In this document: piece after piece, positions 17,230 through 26,493 of the stretch
Layout of the letters: every line of letters starts with the position of its first letter
Position numbering within the stretch: the first letter of the stretch is position 1
Assembly (NCBI RefSeq): GCF_003584125.1
Contig: NZ_QXFL01000005.1
Coordinates: 1 to 64,000 of the forward strand
Origin: Aurantiacibacter zhengii
GTDB taxonomy: Bacteria > Pseudomonadota > Alphaproteobacteria > Sphingomonadales > Sphingomonadaceae
Direction of reading: 5' to 3'
Length of the DNA: 64,000 bases
Program-made: the position numbers and the translations under genes
Notes under the pieces: model-generated
Databases searched by the model: none
Told to the model about the DNA's origin: nothing
Seen by the model: only the letters and a program-made list of their open reading frames with translations

Positions 17230-18806
17230 GGTGTCTCTCTTACCGGACGCAGGTCCAGGTCATGATAGTTGAAACTGAAGTCGGCGATGGGGGATGCGGC
17301 GGCCATCTTTACCCGCTCCACTTGCCCCTCGGCATCCAGCTGGAAGGTCACCAGCGCAGGTTCGATGCCGCTGTCGGTGAACTGCGTGACAAAGGTATCG
17401 TACTGGTAGTGAACCAGTGGGCCCTGCATGTCGGGGGTGGTCGCGAAATCGACCCATAGCCCGCCATCACGCTCGCTGACCACAACGTCGCCATACCAAG
17501 GATCGCGGTAGGTCCCGGCATAGGCAGTTCGGGTCAGCGAAGGGCCGACATCTGCCGGATCGTCGGCAATGGCGGATACCGCAGCAATGCCGCGGGACTG
17601 CATGTCGGCGATAAAGCCGTCGAACTTGGCGGGCCAGTCGTGGAACGGCGCGTCGATATAGTGGTCCAGCAATTCGTACATCAGGCCGCGTCGAAGGGCC
17701 CCCTCCTCGGCATTGACGACGATGGCGAGGCCGACGTTCTCGTCGGGCAGGAGGGCGACCGCAGCTATCGAACCGAACACCGCACCATTGTGCCAGACAA
17801 GCCTGTGACCGCGGTAATCCTCCACTGTCCAGCCGAGCGCATAGGCGGTGTAGTCGGCGTTGGCGACGGCGAGGTCGCCCGGCCAGGTGGTGGTGGGCAT
17901 CACGGTGACCGGCTGCCACATCTCGCGTGCCGTTTCCTCGCTGAACAGGCGGCCTCCACCCGGCAGCGCGCCGTGCGCCAGCTGGATCTTCAGCCATTGC
18001 GCCAGGTCGTTGGCGCTCATCGCGATGCCGCCCGCTGGCAGCGCGGCCGCGCCAAGCTGCTCGTCCTCGTCCAGCACCGACAGCGGCCCGTCGCCGCGCA
18101 CCCGGCCATTCACGCGCGCATGTCCCAATGCGCGGTTGTCCTCGGCGTAGCGCATTGCATAGCTGGTGGTGGAGGATGTCATGCCGCCGCGATCGAGCAC
18201 CTCGGCCTTGACGTATTCCTCCCAGGTCTGTCCCGTCACTTCCTCGATCAGCTGGCCCGCCACGATGTAGAGGATGTTGTCGTAGGCATAGGCGGAGCGG
18301 AAACTGGTTGCCGGTTCGATATAGCGCAGCCGCTCCACCGTTTCGCGGCGCGAAAGCTGGCCGCGGGGCACGTAGAGCAGGTCGCCCGCCCCCAGCGCCA
18401 GGCCGCTGCGGTGAACGAGCAGGTCGCGGATCGTGATCTCGTTGGTGACCCACGGATCGTACATGCGGAACCACGGCATGTGGTCGATCACCTTGTCGTC
18501 CCAGTCGATGACCCCGTCATCGACCAGGGTTGCCAAGGCAGCGCTGGTCAGCGCCTTTCCGGTCGATCCGGTGTAGAAGATGGTATCGGCATCGACCGGG
18601 TCGTTCGTACCCATTTCGCGCACGCCCCAGCCCCGCGACAGGGTGGTTTCCCCGTCCTCCACGATGGCAATGGCAATGCCCGGCGCGCCCGACTGCGCGC
18701 GCAGGGTCTCTACCCGTTCGACGAAACCGTCCGGCGGGTCGGCAAATGCCGGACTGGCCAGCAATGCCAGCGGAAGGGCGGCAAGGGCGATCAGGAGTCT
18801 AGACAT
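17226..18806 (-). CDS. Secreted serine hydrolase, class C beta-lactamase/D-peptidase fold
   Basis: Protein of 526 residues. The signal peptide is MSRLLIALAALPLALLASPAFA. The penicillin-recognising fold shows the nucleophile motif STGK (81-84), the second motif YDN (about 175-177) and a His-Asn-Gly third motif (VWHNGAVFG). A C-terminal domain of about 150 residues follows. Families with this layout include D-aminopeptidases, esterases and PBP4*-like enzymes. True beta-lactamase activity is unlikely from context. It may trim D-residue peptides in the periplasm before the M19 dipeptidase. ATG 18806 overlaps the transporter stop by 8 nt and gives the signal peptide; the open frame extends 63 nt further without one. 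Confidence 0.82.
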   Translation of the reverse strand: MSRLLIALAALPLALLASPAFADPPDGFVERVETLRAQSGAPGIAIAIVEDGETTLSRGWGVREMGTNDPVDADTIFYTGSTGKALTSAALATLVDDGVIDWDDKVIDHMPWFRMYDPWVTNEITIRDLLVHRSGLALGAGDLLYVPRGQLSRRETVERLRYIEPATSFRSAYAYDNILYIVAGQLIEEVTGQTWEEYVKAEVLDRGGMTSSTTSYAMRYAEDNRALGHARVNGRVRGDGPLSVLDEDEQLGAAALPAGGIAMSANDLAQWLKIQLAHGALPGGGRLFSEETAREMWQPVTVMPTTTWPGDLAVANADYTAYALGWTVEDYRGHRLVWHNGAVFGSIAAVALLPDENVGLAIVVNAEEGALRRGLMYELLDHYIDAPFHDWPAKFDGFIADMQSRGIAAVSAIADDPADVGPSLTRTAYAGTYRDPWYGDVVVSERDGGLWVDFATTPDMQGPLVHYQYDTFVTQFTDSGIEPALVTFQLDAEGQVERVKMAAASPIADFSFNYHDLDLRPVRETP

Positions 18807-19953
18807 GGGCAGTATCCGTTCGTGGGGAAATCTTGCCGCCACTCGCGGGCCTGCGCAACCGCAGGACACCGACCGTCAGCAGCGGTATGACGAAAGTGAA
18901 AAGGAAGACCAGCGCCATCAGGCGGTATCCCGAAGCGATAAGGTCGACGAGACCGATGGCTGTGGCAGCGAACATGCAGCCGACAAGTACGGCCACGGTA
19001 AGGCCGGGGCGAAACCAGCGCGGCGCCGGCTTGTCGGGGTGCCGTTTGGCATGAAGGTGGAGGGCGCGCTCGTTCAGGGCGTGGATGACGCCCACCCCGC
19101 TTTCGAGCAGGGCACCCAGCACCATGATCTGGAACACGAAGCGGAACGCGGGACTGTCGAGCCGCTGGAGGATATAGTCGGACGGCAGTGTGGCCCCCAG
19201 GATATCCGGATAGAAGGCCGTCATGGCGATCAGGAACGCGAGGGCCGGCAGCATGGCCATCGGTCCGGCGATCACGCCCGCAATTGCGGCGTTACGGCGC
19301 GAGGTAAAATGGGTGAGCAGCGGCAGGATCATCACGGCTGCCACGATGTTGTAGATGCCGTAGGTTATTCCCGACACTGGCCATTCCGGCGAAATACCGC
19401 CTGCTGCCAAAGTTTCGCCAATCGGGCCGCCGAACCGGGTTAGCGCCAGCACGAGGAACAGCGCGTAGACGGCGTAGAGGAAGCAGGAGACGACCTTGAA
19501 CATCGTTTCCACTGCGGCCTCCCCCGCGCCGGCAACCAGCGCAATGACGAGTGCCAGCAGAACCGTGCCGACCCAGGGAGGAACGGGGAACAGGCTGGCG
19601 ACCACCTCGCCCGCCGCCGCACCGAAAACGGCCAGCAGCAGGATGCAGAAGGCAATGAAGCAGAGTTCGAAGACGATGGCAGCCGGGCCGAGCAGCTTTT
19701 CGATGAAGGCGCGGTAATCGAAGGCCTGCATGTGAAATGCCAGGGCGAATGTAAGCGCGGCCACAATGCTCCACATGACCGTCGCCACCGCCATCGCAAG
19801 CAGCGCCCCGGTCGGCCCCTGGCTGAGAAAATACTCGGCCAGTTCGCGCCCGGTCGCATAGCCTCCGCCGATGATGACGCCTTTCAGCGCGAGCGCGGGC
19901 AGCAGGTAACGCCGGAAGAAGGTGTTGCCACCTGCGGTCGCGCCATCACTCAC
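18799..19953 (-). CDS. YkvI-like membrane transporter (APC superfamily)
   Basis: Protein of 384 residues with about ten hydrophobic segments spread along its length. The N-terminal motif GVIIGGGYATGRELAEYF resembles the unwound first helix of APC-fold (LeuT-like) amino-acid transporters, and the overall pattern matches the YkvI family. It probably carries an amino acid or dipeptide across the inner membrane. The ATG overlaps the dgcN stop by 4 nt and its own stop overlaps the serine hydrolase start, so it is inside a translationally coupled operon. Substrate is inferred only from neighbours. Confidence 0.75.
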   Translation of the reverse strand: MSDGATAGGNTFFRRYLLPALALKGVIIGGGYATGRELAEYFLSQGPTGALLAMAVATVMWSIVAALTFALAFHMQAFDYRAFIEKLLGPAAIVFELCFIAFCILLLAVFGAAAGEVVASLFPVPPWVGTVLLALVIALVAGAGEAAVETMFKVVSCFLYAVYALFLVLALTRFGGPIGETLAAGGISPEWPVSGITYGIYNIVAAVMILPLLTHFTSRRNAAIAGVIAGPMAMLPALAFLIAMTAFYPDILGATLPSDYILQRLDSPAFRFVFQIMVLGALLESGVGVIHALNERALHLHAKRHPDKPAPRWFRPGLTVAVLVGCMFAATAIGLVDLIASGYRLMALVFLFTFVIPLLTVGVLRLRRPASGGKISPRTDTAHV

Positions 19954-21011
19954 AGCAGGCAGTTATCGACGAGCCGGTCGAAATTCGCCTCGCCCCGCAC
20001 CGGATCGGCGACAGGCAGGCCAAGGCGCTCGCTCTCGGCAGCACACAGCGCGCCCGCGTCTTCGGCAGACATGCCGGACGTGTTGAAACTTACGCCCCCG
20101 CAGCGGATCGCCGGGTTGGTTAGCCGCCCCAGGCGGATCGTTAGGTCGATCACATCCTCCACGCTTGGCAAGGCAAAGCCCTCCAGCCCGAGGATCATCG
20201 TGCGCCGGGGATCGTGACACACGACGAAGACATCGGGCTGGCTGCCGTGCAGGAGACCCAGGGAAACCGCGGCGTAGGCGGGATTGAAAAGCGACCCCTG
20301 CCCTTCGATCACGTCCCAGTGGCCAGGTGCTGCATCGGGGCTGAGTTTTTCCGCCGCCCCGGCTTCGAAATCGCTGATCACGGCATCCATTGGAATGCCG
20401 CCGCCCGCAATCATAATGCCGGTCTGGCCGGTGGCGCGAAAGTCGGCCTCCTCACCCCTCGCCACGAAAGCGCGGTGCAGCGCCAGCGCCGTGTATTTCT
20501 TGCCCAGCGCACAATCGGTGCCGACCGTCAGCAGCCGCTTGCCGCTGCGCTTGCGTCCGTTGCCGACGGTAATATCGGGAGGCGGAACGCGGACATCGAT
20601 CAGGCGCCGGTCGTTGCGGCGGGCCGCCTCGGCCAGTTCGGGGAAGCTTGCCAGCCGATTGTGCAGGCCGCTGACGATATCCAGCCCCGCCTCCAGCGCG
20701 TCGACTAGCGCGGCACGCCACGCTTCGGGAATGACGCCGCCGGGATTGGCAACCCCGATCACCATCGCTTTCGCACCGGCGGCAGCGGCCTCGGCAGGGG
20801 ACATCTCGGGCAGACCCGTGCTCACGCCCGTTTCGCCCAGGGCAAATTCGCCGACGCACTTGTCCGCCGCCCAGTCCGCCAGGCCGAACGCGGTCTTGGC
20901 GAAGCTGGGTTCGGTCACGTCGCCCAGGAACAGCAGATAGGGCTGCGGCAGGGACAGGTCGTCCGCTGGCTGTCGAACGGGCCTTTCGGCAATGATGGCG
21001 GAGGAGGACAA
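19950..21011 (-). CDS. dgcN: DUF1611-family protein, probable D-glutamate N-acetyltransferase DgcN
   Basis: Protein of 353 residues of the DUF1611 family. The N-terminal Rossmann-like part (LLFLGDVTEPSFAKTAFGLA) is followed by a P-loop-like segment (TVGTDCALGKKYTALALH) and a conserved DVIEGQGSLFNPAYAAVSLG motif. In marine bacteria this family was shown to N-acetylate D-glutamate as the first step of D-Glu catabolism, with DgcA racemising the product. A DgcA-like enolase-superfamily gene is present 2.3 kb upstream in a neighbouring operon, supporting the assignment. It starts 2 nt after the TonB receptor stop and overlaps the transporter gene by 4 nt. Older annotations call it NAD-dependent epimerase-like. 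Confidence 0.8.
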   Translation of the reverse strand: MSSSAIIAERPVRQPADDLSLPQPYLLFLGDVTEPSFAKTAFGLADWAADKCVGEFALGETGVSTGLPEMSPAEAAAAGAKAMVIGVANPGGVIPEAWRAALVDALEAGLDIVSGLHNRLASFPELAEAARRNDRRLIDVRVPPPDITVGNGRKRSGKRLLTVGTDCALGKKYTALALHRAFVARGEEADFRATGQTGIMIAGGGIPMDAVISDFEAGAAEKLSPDAAPGHWDVIEGQGSLFNPAYAAVSLGLLHGSQPDVFVVCHDPRRTMILGLEGFALPSVEDVIDLTIRLGRLTNPAIRCGGVSFNTSGMSAEDAGALCAAESERLGLPVADPVRGEANFDRLVDNCLL

Positions 21012-21013
21012 GG

Positions 21014-23227
21014 CTAGATCCCGGCGGTCAGCGACACACCGAAGGTGCGCGGGCGCAGCACCCCTGTGGCGATCGCGCCACCCGGATAGAGCGGGAAGCC
21101 GCCGAACACGTCGATTGCGGTGGTCGAGGTGCGACCTTGGCTGTTGCCGAGGTTCTTCACATAGAAATCCAGTGCCACCTGTCCGAAGTCCACGCCAGCC
21201 CGCAGGTCCACGACGTCGTAGCCGTCGACAAGGCGCTGGCGGCCGTTCGCGGTGCGGAACGCTTCATCGAAGCTGGCTGACTGTTCCGAGACGTGCCGCA
21301 GCGAACCGCCCACGCTCGCCTCCACCCCGCTCGAAACCTCCCAGTTGTAATCGGCGATCAGGGCCGCGCTGAATTCAGGGGTGAAAGGCAGCCTGTCGCC
21401 GTCGAAACCACCGATCTGTGTGTCGGCGGTGAGTTCGGCATCGGTGTAGGCGCCGTTCACGGTAAGGCTCAATCCCCCCACTGGCTGAGCGGTGGCCGCG
21501 AATTCGATGCCCTTGCTGCGCGCGCTGCCGCCGTTGGCGTTGAAGCCGAAGCCATCCTGGATCGCGAGGAGCTGGATGTCATCCCAGTCGATATAGAACG
21601 CCGCCACGTCGAAGCTGAGGCCGCGATCCGGCGTCTGCGCCTTGAAGCCGACTTCGTAGCTGACGACCGAATCTGAACCGTAAGTGGCAAATTCGGCAGG
21701 AGCGCCCGGGGGAAGAACGTTCGGTCCGCCGGGGCGGAAGCCCTTGGCAACGCGGGCGAAGATCGAGGCATCGGGGCTAAGCTCGAAGCGCGGCGCGACC
21801 GAATAGGTGAAGACGTCTTCTGAGGATTCGTAAGTCGGAAACTCGGCAAAACCCCCTGCCAGGATGCCGTCCGTCGTTTGCGTGGCGGACTGCTCGTTAT
21901 CGCTGTAGCGGCCGCCGATATCGATATCGAAACGCTCACCGATGTGCAGCGTGACGTTGGCGAAGGCGGCGATCTCTCGGTAATCGGATACGACCTCGGC
22001 AAAGCCCGTTGCGGGAAGCCCGTCGATCGGTGTCACGGTGCCGGGGGAGGCGACGACGAAGTCCTGCTGGATCAGGCCGTCTTCCTCGGTGTAATAGGCA
22101 CCGATCAGCCAATCCACCATCGAGGCCGAGCCGGCGAGGCGCAGTTCCTGCGTGAACTTCTCGGAATCGGTGCTCTGGTCCTGGAAGAAATCATTGGGCA
22201 CGCCGAGAACCGCCTCGATCAGGCCGCCCAGCGCGAAGGTGTAATCGGTGCGCAAATCCTGCTTTTGCGTGGAATAGCTGGTGGAGGACGTCAGCGTGCC
22301 GAAGCCCAGGTCGAAATCGCCGGTGGCGTTGTAGACGCGGTAGTCGAGGTCGCTGAAGCTGGGCGTGTATTGCGCCTGCGTCAGCCCGTCCGGCAGGATT
22401 TCCAGCGTGTCGGGATCGGCCAGCACCAGCGACGGGGCATCGGCACGGATGTTCTGCACGATGGCGGTAAGGCGCAGGTCGATCGCCTCGGTCGGCATGA
22501 GTAGCAAGGAGGCCCGGCCGCCATAGGACTTGCTGTCGTTGATGTTCTCCTCGACATCCGACCCGGCGGTGCCGATGGAATCGATAAAACCGCCGGTGTC
22601 ACGATAGACGCCCGATGCACGGAAAGCCGCCATGTCGGAAAGCGGCAGGTTAACCACGGCGTTGCCGTAATAGCTCATCTCTCCGCCATCGGTGGTTTCC
22701 AGCCCGACCCGTCCGCGTGCCTCGACACCGGCGGTGGACGGGGTGTTGGTGACGAATTTCAGCACGCCGCTGAGCGAACTTGCGCCATAGAATGTCCCCT
22801 GCGGGCCGCGCAGAACCTCGATCCGTTCGATGTCGAACGTGTCGAAATCGCCGGCCAAGACAGCGCCGTTGACGAGGCCGCTGCTCGATCCGAACGGCGT
22901 TTCATCGACATAAACGCCTACGGTGGAGGCGACCCCTTCGGTGTTGACGCCGCGGATGATCAGGCGGCCCTGTCCGGCGCGGCTCTGGTCTAGCTGCAGC
23001 CCGGGAACGTTGACCAGGTAATCCTGGAAACTGTCGGCATGCTGGTCTTCCAGCAGGCTGCCATCCACCACGGTAATCGACTGGGGCACCTCGATCAGCG
23101 TCTGCGAACGCTTTTGCGCAGTGACGATGATCGGCTCACCTGCCGATGATGGTGCGTCCTGCGCATGGCTCGGCACGGCGATCGCCATCATCGTGGCGGA
23201 AATGAGAATGGCGGTTTTTACCCTCAT
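21014..23227 (-). CDS. TonB-dependent outer-membrane receptor of the DgcN operon
   Basis: Protein of 737 residues. The signal peptide is MRVKTAILISATMMAIAVPSHA. The TonB box region and plug are visible (PIIVTAQKRSQTLIEVPQSI, then GRLIIRGVNTEGVASTVGVY, then ERIEVLRGPQGTFYGASSLS), followed by a beta-barrel of about 600 residues ending FGVSLTAGI. It imports a substrate too large or scarce for porins, energised by TonB-ExbBD. As first gene of the D-glutamate-type operon, its likely cargo is a peptide or muropeptide, but the sequence does not show this. A -35-like element and shared motif lie about 90-110 nt upstream. Confidence 0.9.
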   Translation of the reverse strand: MRVKTAILISATMMAIAVPSHAQDAPSSAGEPIIVTAQKRSQTLIEVPQSITVVDGSLLEDQHADSFQDYLVNVPGLQLDQSRAGQGRLIIRGVNTEGVASTVGVYVDETPFGSSSGLVNGAVLAGDFDTFDIERIEVLRGPQGTFYGASSLSGVLKFVTNTPSTAGVEARGRVGLETTDGGEMSYYGNAVVNLPLSDMAAFRASGVYRDTGGFIDSIGTAGSDVEENINDSKSYGGRASLLLMPTEAIDLRLTAIVQNIRADAPSLVLADPDTLEILPDGLTQAQYTPSFSDLDYRVYNATGDFDLGFGTLTSSTSYSTQKQDLRTDYTFALGGLIEAVLGVPNDFFQDQSTDSEKFTQELRLAGSASMVDWLIGAYYTEEDGLIQQDFVVASPGTVTPIDGLPATGFAEVVSDYREIAAFANVTLHIGERFDIDIGGRYSDNEQSATQTTDGILAGGFAEFPTYESSEDVFTYSVAPRFELSPDASIFARVAKGFRPGGPNVLPPGAPAEFATYGSDSVVSYEVGFKAQTPDRGLSFDVAAFYIDWDDIQLLAIQDGFGFNANGGSARSKGIEFAATAQPVGGLSLTVNGAYTDAELTADTQIGGFDGDRLPFTPEFSAALIADYNWEVSSGVEASVGGSLRHVSEQSASFDEAFRTANGRQRLVDGYDVVDLRAGVDFGQVALDFYVKNLGNSQGRTSTTAIDVFGGFPLYPGGAIATGVLRPRTFGVSLTAGI

Positions 23228-23314
23228 GGACTGTTCCCTCGATCTGGTCGCTCTCAGGGCCTGTTATTCAGATGGTCCCCGGCCACGACGCGTGAACCGT
23301 AATGTGACGACTAT

Positions 23315-23337
23315 TGTCCTAATCAGAAAATTGTCAA
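23315..23337 (-). promoter_or_regulatory. Shared promoter/operator motif, copy 1 (TonB-dgcN operon)
   Basis: On the minus strand TTGACA (23337-23332) is followed by ATTTTCTGATTAGGA. The same arrangement occurs at 26480-26460 before the other operon. The core CTRATYAG is a near-palindrome placed in the -35/-10 spacer, as expected for a repressor site. The -10 is poor (ATAGTC at 17 nt). Confidence 0.6.
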
Positions 23338-23356
23338 CCTGTTCAGGATTTTTGTT

Positions 23357-24367
23357 CTACGGCCAGCCCCAAATGTCCTGTGGCGCGGTAATCTTGCCGT
23401 CGGCGTAGGCCACGCCGGGTGTGCGGTCGCGCTGGAGGAACGTGGGTCCGTCGAGGTCCACGATGTCGCACAACTGCCCCAGCAGATAGGACGGTGCCAT
23501 CGACAGGCTGGTGCCCATCATGTTGCCGACCATCACCCGGAGGCCGAGCGCACGGGCGCGGCGTGCGATCGCCAGCCCTTCGGTCAGGCCACCGCACTTG
23601 TCGAGCTTGATGTTGACCACGTCGAACCGGCCCGCCAGCGCTTCCGTATCGGGCAGGGTCACCGCGCTTTCGTCCGCCGCGAGAGGCAGGGGCCGGTCCA
23701 AACCGTCGAGATCGGCCTCGCATCCCCGCGGTAGCGGCTGCTCCAGCAAGGCTATGCCGAGGCCAACGATGGTGGGGAGGATTTCCTGCAGTGAAGCCAA
23801 GTCGTACCCTTGGTTGGCGTCGACCCCGATCCATGCGTCCGGTCTGGCTTGCCGAACTGCGGCGAGCCTTTCGGCGTCTAGCTGCGGTTCGCCCGTCAGC
23901 TTGAGCTTTACCGGCGCCTGGGGATCCAGTCGCATCGCCGCCTGCGCCATTACCGCCGGTTCATCAGCGCCGATCGTGATGGTTGAGCGCAGTGGCCCGG
24001 GCTGCGGCAATTCCGCCAGTTGCCAGACAGGCGTGCCCGACTGCTTGGCCTCCAGGTCCCAGAACGCGCAGTCGATTGCATTGCGGGCACCGCCGGGTGG
24101 CAGGACATCCTGCAGATCCTGGCGCGTCACACCCTCTGCGATCAGCGGGCGGACGCGTTCGGCCTCCGCCAGCATGTGATCGGCATCGTCGCCCAGGTAG
24201 TAGACCCCTGCCCCCTCCCCCTTGCCCAGGTGTCGGCCATCCGAAAGCTCTGCCACCAGCACCGTGGTTGCCTCGAACACGTGGCCGGAAATCCGGAACG
24301 GCCGCACGTAGGGAAATTGCTCCAGCCGCAATTCAAGCGACAGGCGACCTTCGCCCGACCTTCCCAT
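23357..24367 (-). CDS. dgcA: Enolase-superfamily racemase, probable N-acetyl-D-glutamate racemase DgcA
   Basis: Protein of 336 residues in the dipeptide epimerase/mandelate racemase group. The K-x-K catalytic motif is VKLKLTGE; metal ligands are in GVDANQGYD, LLEQPLPRG and LAADESAV; the second catalytic Lys is in NIKLDKCGGLTE. The relatives are L-Ala-D/L-Glu epimerases and DgcA. The presence of dgcN nearby favours DgcA: N-acetyl-D-Glu to N-acetyl-L-Glu. A muropeptide L-Ala-D-Glu epimerase is the main alternative. The start is ATG 24367, sharing one base with the stop of the upstream serine hydrolase (TGATG); longer open frame upstream is overlap only. Confidence 0.82.
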   Translation of the reverse strand: MGRSGEGRLSLELRLEQFPYVRPFRISGHVFEATTVLVAELSDGRHLGKGEGAGVYYLGDDADHMLAEAERVRPLIAEGVTRQDLQDVLPPGGARNAIDCAFWDLEAKQSGTPVWQLAELPQPGPLRSTITIGADEPAVMAQAAMRLDPQAPVKLKLTGEPQLDAERLAAVRQARPDAWIGVDANQGYDLASLQEILPTIVGLGIALLEQPLPRGCEADLDGLDRPLPLAADESAVTLPDTEALAGRFDVVNIKLDKCGGLTEGLAIARRARALGLRVMVGNMMGTSLSMAPSYLLGQLCDIVDLDGPTFLQRDRTPGVAYADGKITAPQDIWGWP

Positions 24368-26367
24368 CAGAAGACCAGGCCGAAGCCGTATAGGTTGAAG
24401 CGCACCGTGATCCACGCGAGGACGAGGGCCGCAAGGACCAGCAGGACCGCGCCCAGCTTCATCGTCCAGCGGCGCCCGTCCGTAAAACAGTTCCACAGGT
24501 GCCAGATGGCGAGAGCCAGCAGCCCGATCGTCGCCACGGGCGTAAGCACGCGGAGCGTTTGCAGCAGCCAGTCGAGGCTGCCGTTGAGCGAGCCGATATC
24601 GGCGGAGAAAGCCATCACCACCGAGACCCAGCCCGCGAGTGCCAGCAGCACCAGCCAGCAGAAGGTCCGCGTCAGGCGATAGGCCGTCAGGGACCGCCCG
24701 GTAAGGGCGAACCCGGCCTTGTAGTGGCGCCGCACCAGTGCACGGACCGGCCACGCCAGCGCCGCCAGCAGGACGACGGCCAGGGCGAAAATGAAGGCCG
24801 GAAACAACCAGCCGGGATCGGCCCCGAAAGGCACGGGCTCCATCACGGTGAAAGGCGATACGGTGTCGATGCTGAAACGCACGACCTCACCGTCTTCCAC
24901 CTGGGCGGCAAGTCGCTCGCCCGTGTTCCGGTCACGCCAGACGAACGGCTCCACCTCCACCCAGTCGCGCGGGCCTGCGGAAAGGCCGTCAAGCGCCGGG
25001 AACAGCAGTTGCCCGTTCTCCCCTACCGAGACTTCGGCGGGGCTGAGCAGGCTGAAGACACTCATGAAATTGGTGAACGACCCGCGGCTCATCGTATAGT
25101 TGCCCGCCATCATCTGCGCGTGCTGACGCGACGTTTCGGGATCGATCGGCGTGTAGTCGGTCTCGTTCGGCATGTATCGGCTGGCGAATTGCTGCACCAG
25201 TGCGCTGCGAATGGCCTGCGGGGCGCCGCCCGTGCCGGCGCTGTTCACGGAGATGTAGATGCCGAGGTCGCTGTCCGGAAACAGCACCAGGTTGGTGTGG
25301 AAATATCCCGTGTCGCCTGCATGGGCGATGGCGCGGTTGCCGTTGATCCACTGTTCGTAGAACCCCAGCGCCATGGTGTTGAGCGGCCCGACCCCCGGTG
25401 CACGGTAATCGTGCATCATTCGGGCGGTCTCGGGTTTCAGCAGCGGCCCGCCATCGGCAAGGTGCGCCTTCATGAATTCCGCCATCGCCGCGCCGCTGGC
25501 CGACAGGCTGCCGGCCGGTGCGGGAATCACGATCTCGAACGGCTCCGCATCCCCGGTAACCGTGGCATACCCTTTCGACATCAGCGGCTGCAGCCGCTCG
25601 GGCAGCGGCTGGCGGAAAGTCGCATATTCCATACCCAGCGGGGCGAATATCCGCTGATCGATGTAATCGTCGAAATCCATGCCGCTGGTGCGTTCGACGA
25701 TGCGGCCCGCAAGTGCGGTGGCATAGTTCGAATAGGCAGGTGTGGAGCCCGGCGCGAATACGCGGGCAGGCAGGGATTCCTGCGTGTAGTCGGCCATGGT
25801 CATCACGGCCTCAGGATCGCTGCTGATGAGGTTGCGTACCGCTTCCTCGAAGCCCGCGGTATGCGTCATGATCTGGCGCATCGTGATCGGCTGGCCTTCG
25901 TAGGGCGGTATCGTGAAGTCGAGATACTCGTTCACGTCGGCGTCCAGGTCGATCTTGCCCTCTTCCACCTGCTGCATGACGGCGGTCCAGGTGAACAGCT
26001 TGGAAACCGAGCCCGGGCGGAACAGGGTCGTCTCGGGATCGACCGGCTCGCGCGCTGCGACATCGGCAAAGCCGTAGCCTTTCTGAAGAACGGTGGAATC
26101 GCCCTCGACGACGACCACCACGGCACCGGCAATTTCCCCCGTCGCCAGCGCATAGGGCATGAACCCGTCCAGCCAGGCCTCGACATCGGCGCGGTCCAGC
26201 GCGACCGCTCCATCCGGCTCAGCCCCTGCGGCTCCGCCGCTTTCGACGGGGGCGAGGATGTCCACCTCGGCCGGTGCCGGGTTCTGCGGCACCTGCCCCT
26301 GCGCAGCGAGCGATCCGAACGCGAGCAAGGCGGCAAGGGCGGCTAGTTTTCTGGTCAGGCGCATCAC
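24367..26367 (-). CDS. Serine hydrolase (beta-lactamase fold) with C-terminal membrane domain
   Basis: Protein of 666 residues. A signal peptide (about 1-24) leads to a penicillin-recognising domain with SVSK (120-123), YSN (212-214) and the third motif HAGDTGYF. After about residue 500 come several hydrophobic helices (LFPAFIFALAVVLLAALAW, then FCWLVLLALAGWVSVVMAF, then two more), so the enzyme is tethered to the inner membrane with the catalytic domain in the periplasm. It is first in a two-gene operon with dgcA (1-nt overlap). A role in releasing D-Glu-containing peptides is inferred from context. The ATG-ATG start leaves the exact first residue open by one codon. Confidence 0.82.
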   Translation of the reverse strand: MMRLTRKLAALAALLAFGSLAAQGQVPQNPAPAEVDILAPVESGGAAGAEPDGAVALDRADVEAWLDGFMPYALATGEIAGAVVVVVEGDSTVLQKGYGFADVAAREPVDPETTLFRPGSVSKLFTWTAVMQQVEEGKIDLDADVNEYLDFTIPPYEGQPITMRQIMTHTAGFEEAVRNLISSDPEAVMTMADYTQESLPARVFAPGSTPAYSNYATALAGRIVERTSGMDFDDYIDQRIFAPLGMEYATFRQPLPERLQPLMSKGYATVTGDAEPFEIVIPAPAGSLSASGAAMAEFMKAHLADGGPLLKPETARMMHDYRAPGVGPLNTMALGFYEQWINGNRAIAHAGDTGYFHTNLVLFPDSDLGIYISVNSAGTGGAPQAIRSALVQQFASRYMPNETDYTPIDPETSRQHAQMMAGNYTMSRGSFTNFMSVFSLLSPAEVSVGENGQLLFPALDGLSAGPRDWVEVEPFVWRDRNTGERLAAQVEDGEVVRFSIDTVSPFTVMEPVPFGADPGWLFPAFIFALAVVLLAALAWPVRALVRRHYKAGFALTGRSLTAYRLTRTFCWLVLLALAGWVSVVMAFSADIGSLNGSLDWLLQTLRVLTPVATIGLLALAIWHLWNCFTDGRRWTMKLGAVLLVLAALVLAWITVRFNLYGFGLVF

Positions 26368-26457
26368 GATTCCCTGATTTACTTGGCGAGCTGCTTGCAG
26401 CCGGCGGATAGTGCTAATAGGATGACCACCGCTGTTTTGGCGTCATGGGGACATAAT

Positions 26458-26480
26458 GATCCTGATTAGAAAATTGTCAA
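26458..26480 (-). promoter_or_regulatory. Shared promoter/operator motif, copy 2 (serine hydrolase-dgcA operon)
   Basis: Minus-strand TTGACA (26480-26475), then ATTTTCTAATCAGGA and a possible -10 ATTATG at 17-nt spacing. It lies in the divergent gap between the operon (start 26367) and the XRE-cupin gene (start 26494), only 13 nt from the latter, so a bound regulator could control both. Confidence 0.62.
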
Positions 26481-26493
26481 TCCAAGTGTCGGG

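Noticed and set aside
17226..18806. Antibiotic-resistance class C beta-lactamase
   Set aside because: It has the fold and S-x-x-K motif but the second and third motifs and the extra C-terminal domain fit D-peptidase/esterase relatives, and the operon concerns peptide metabolism.
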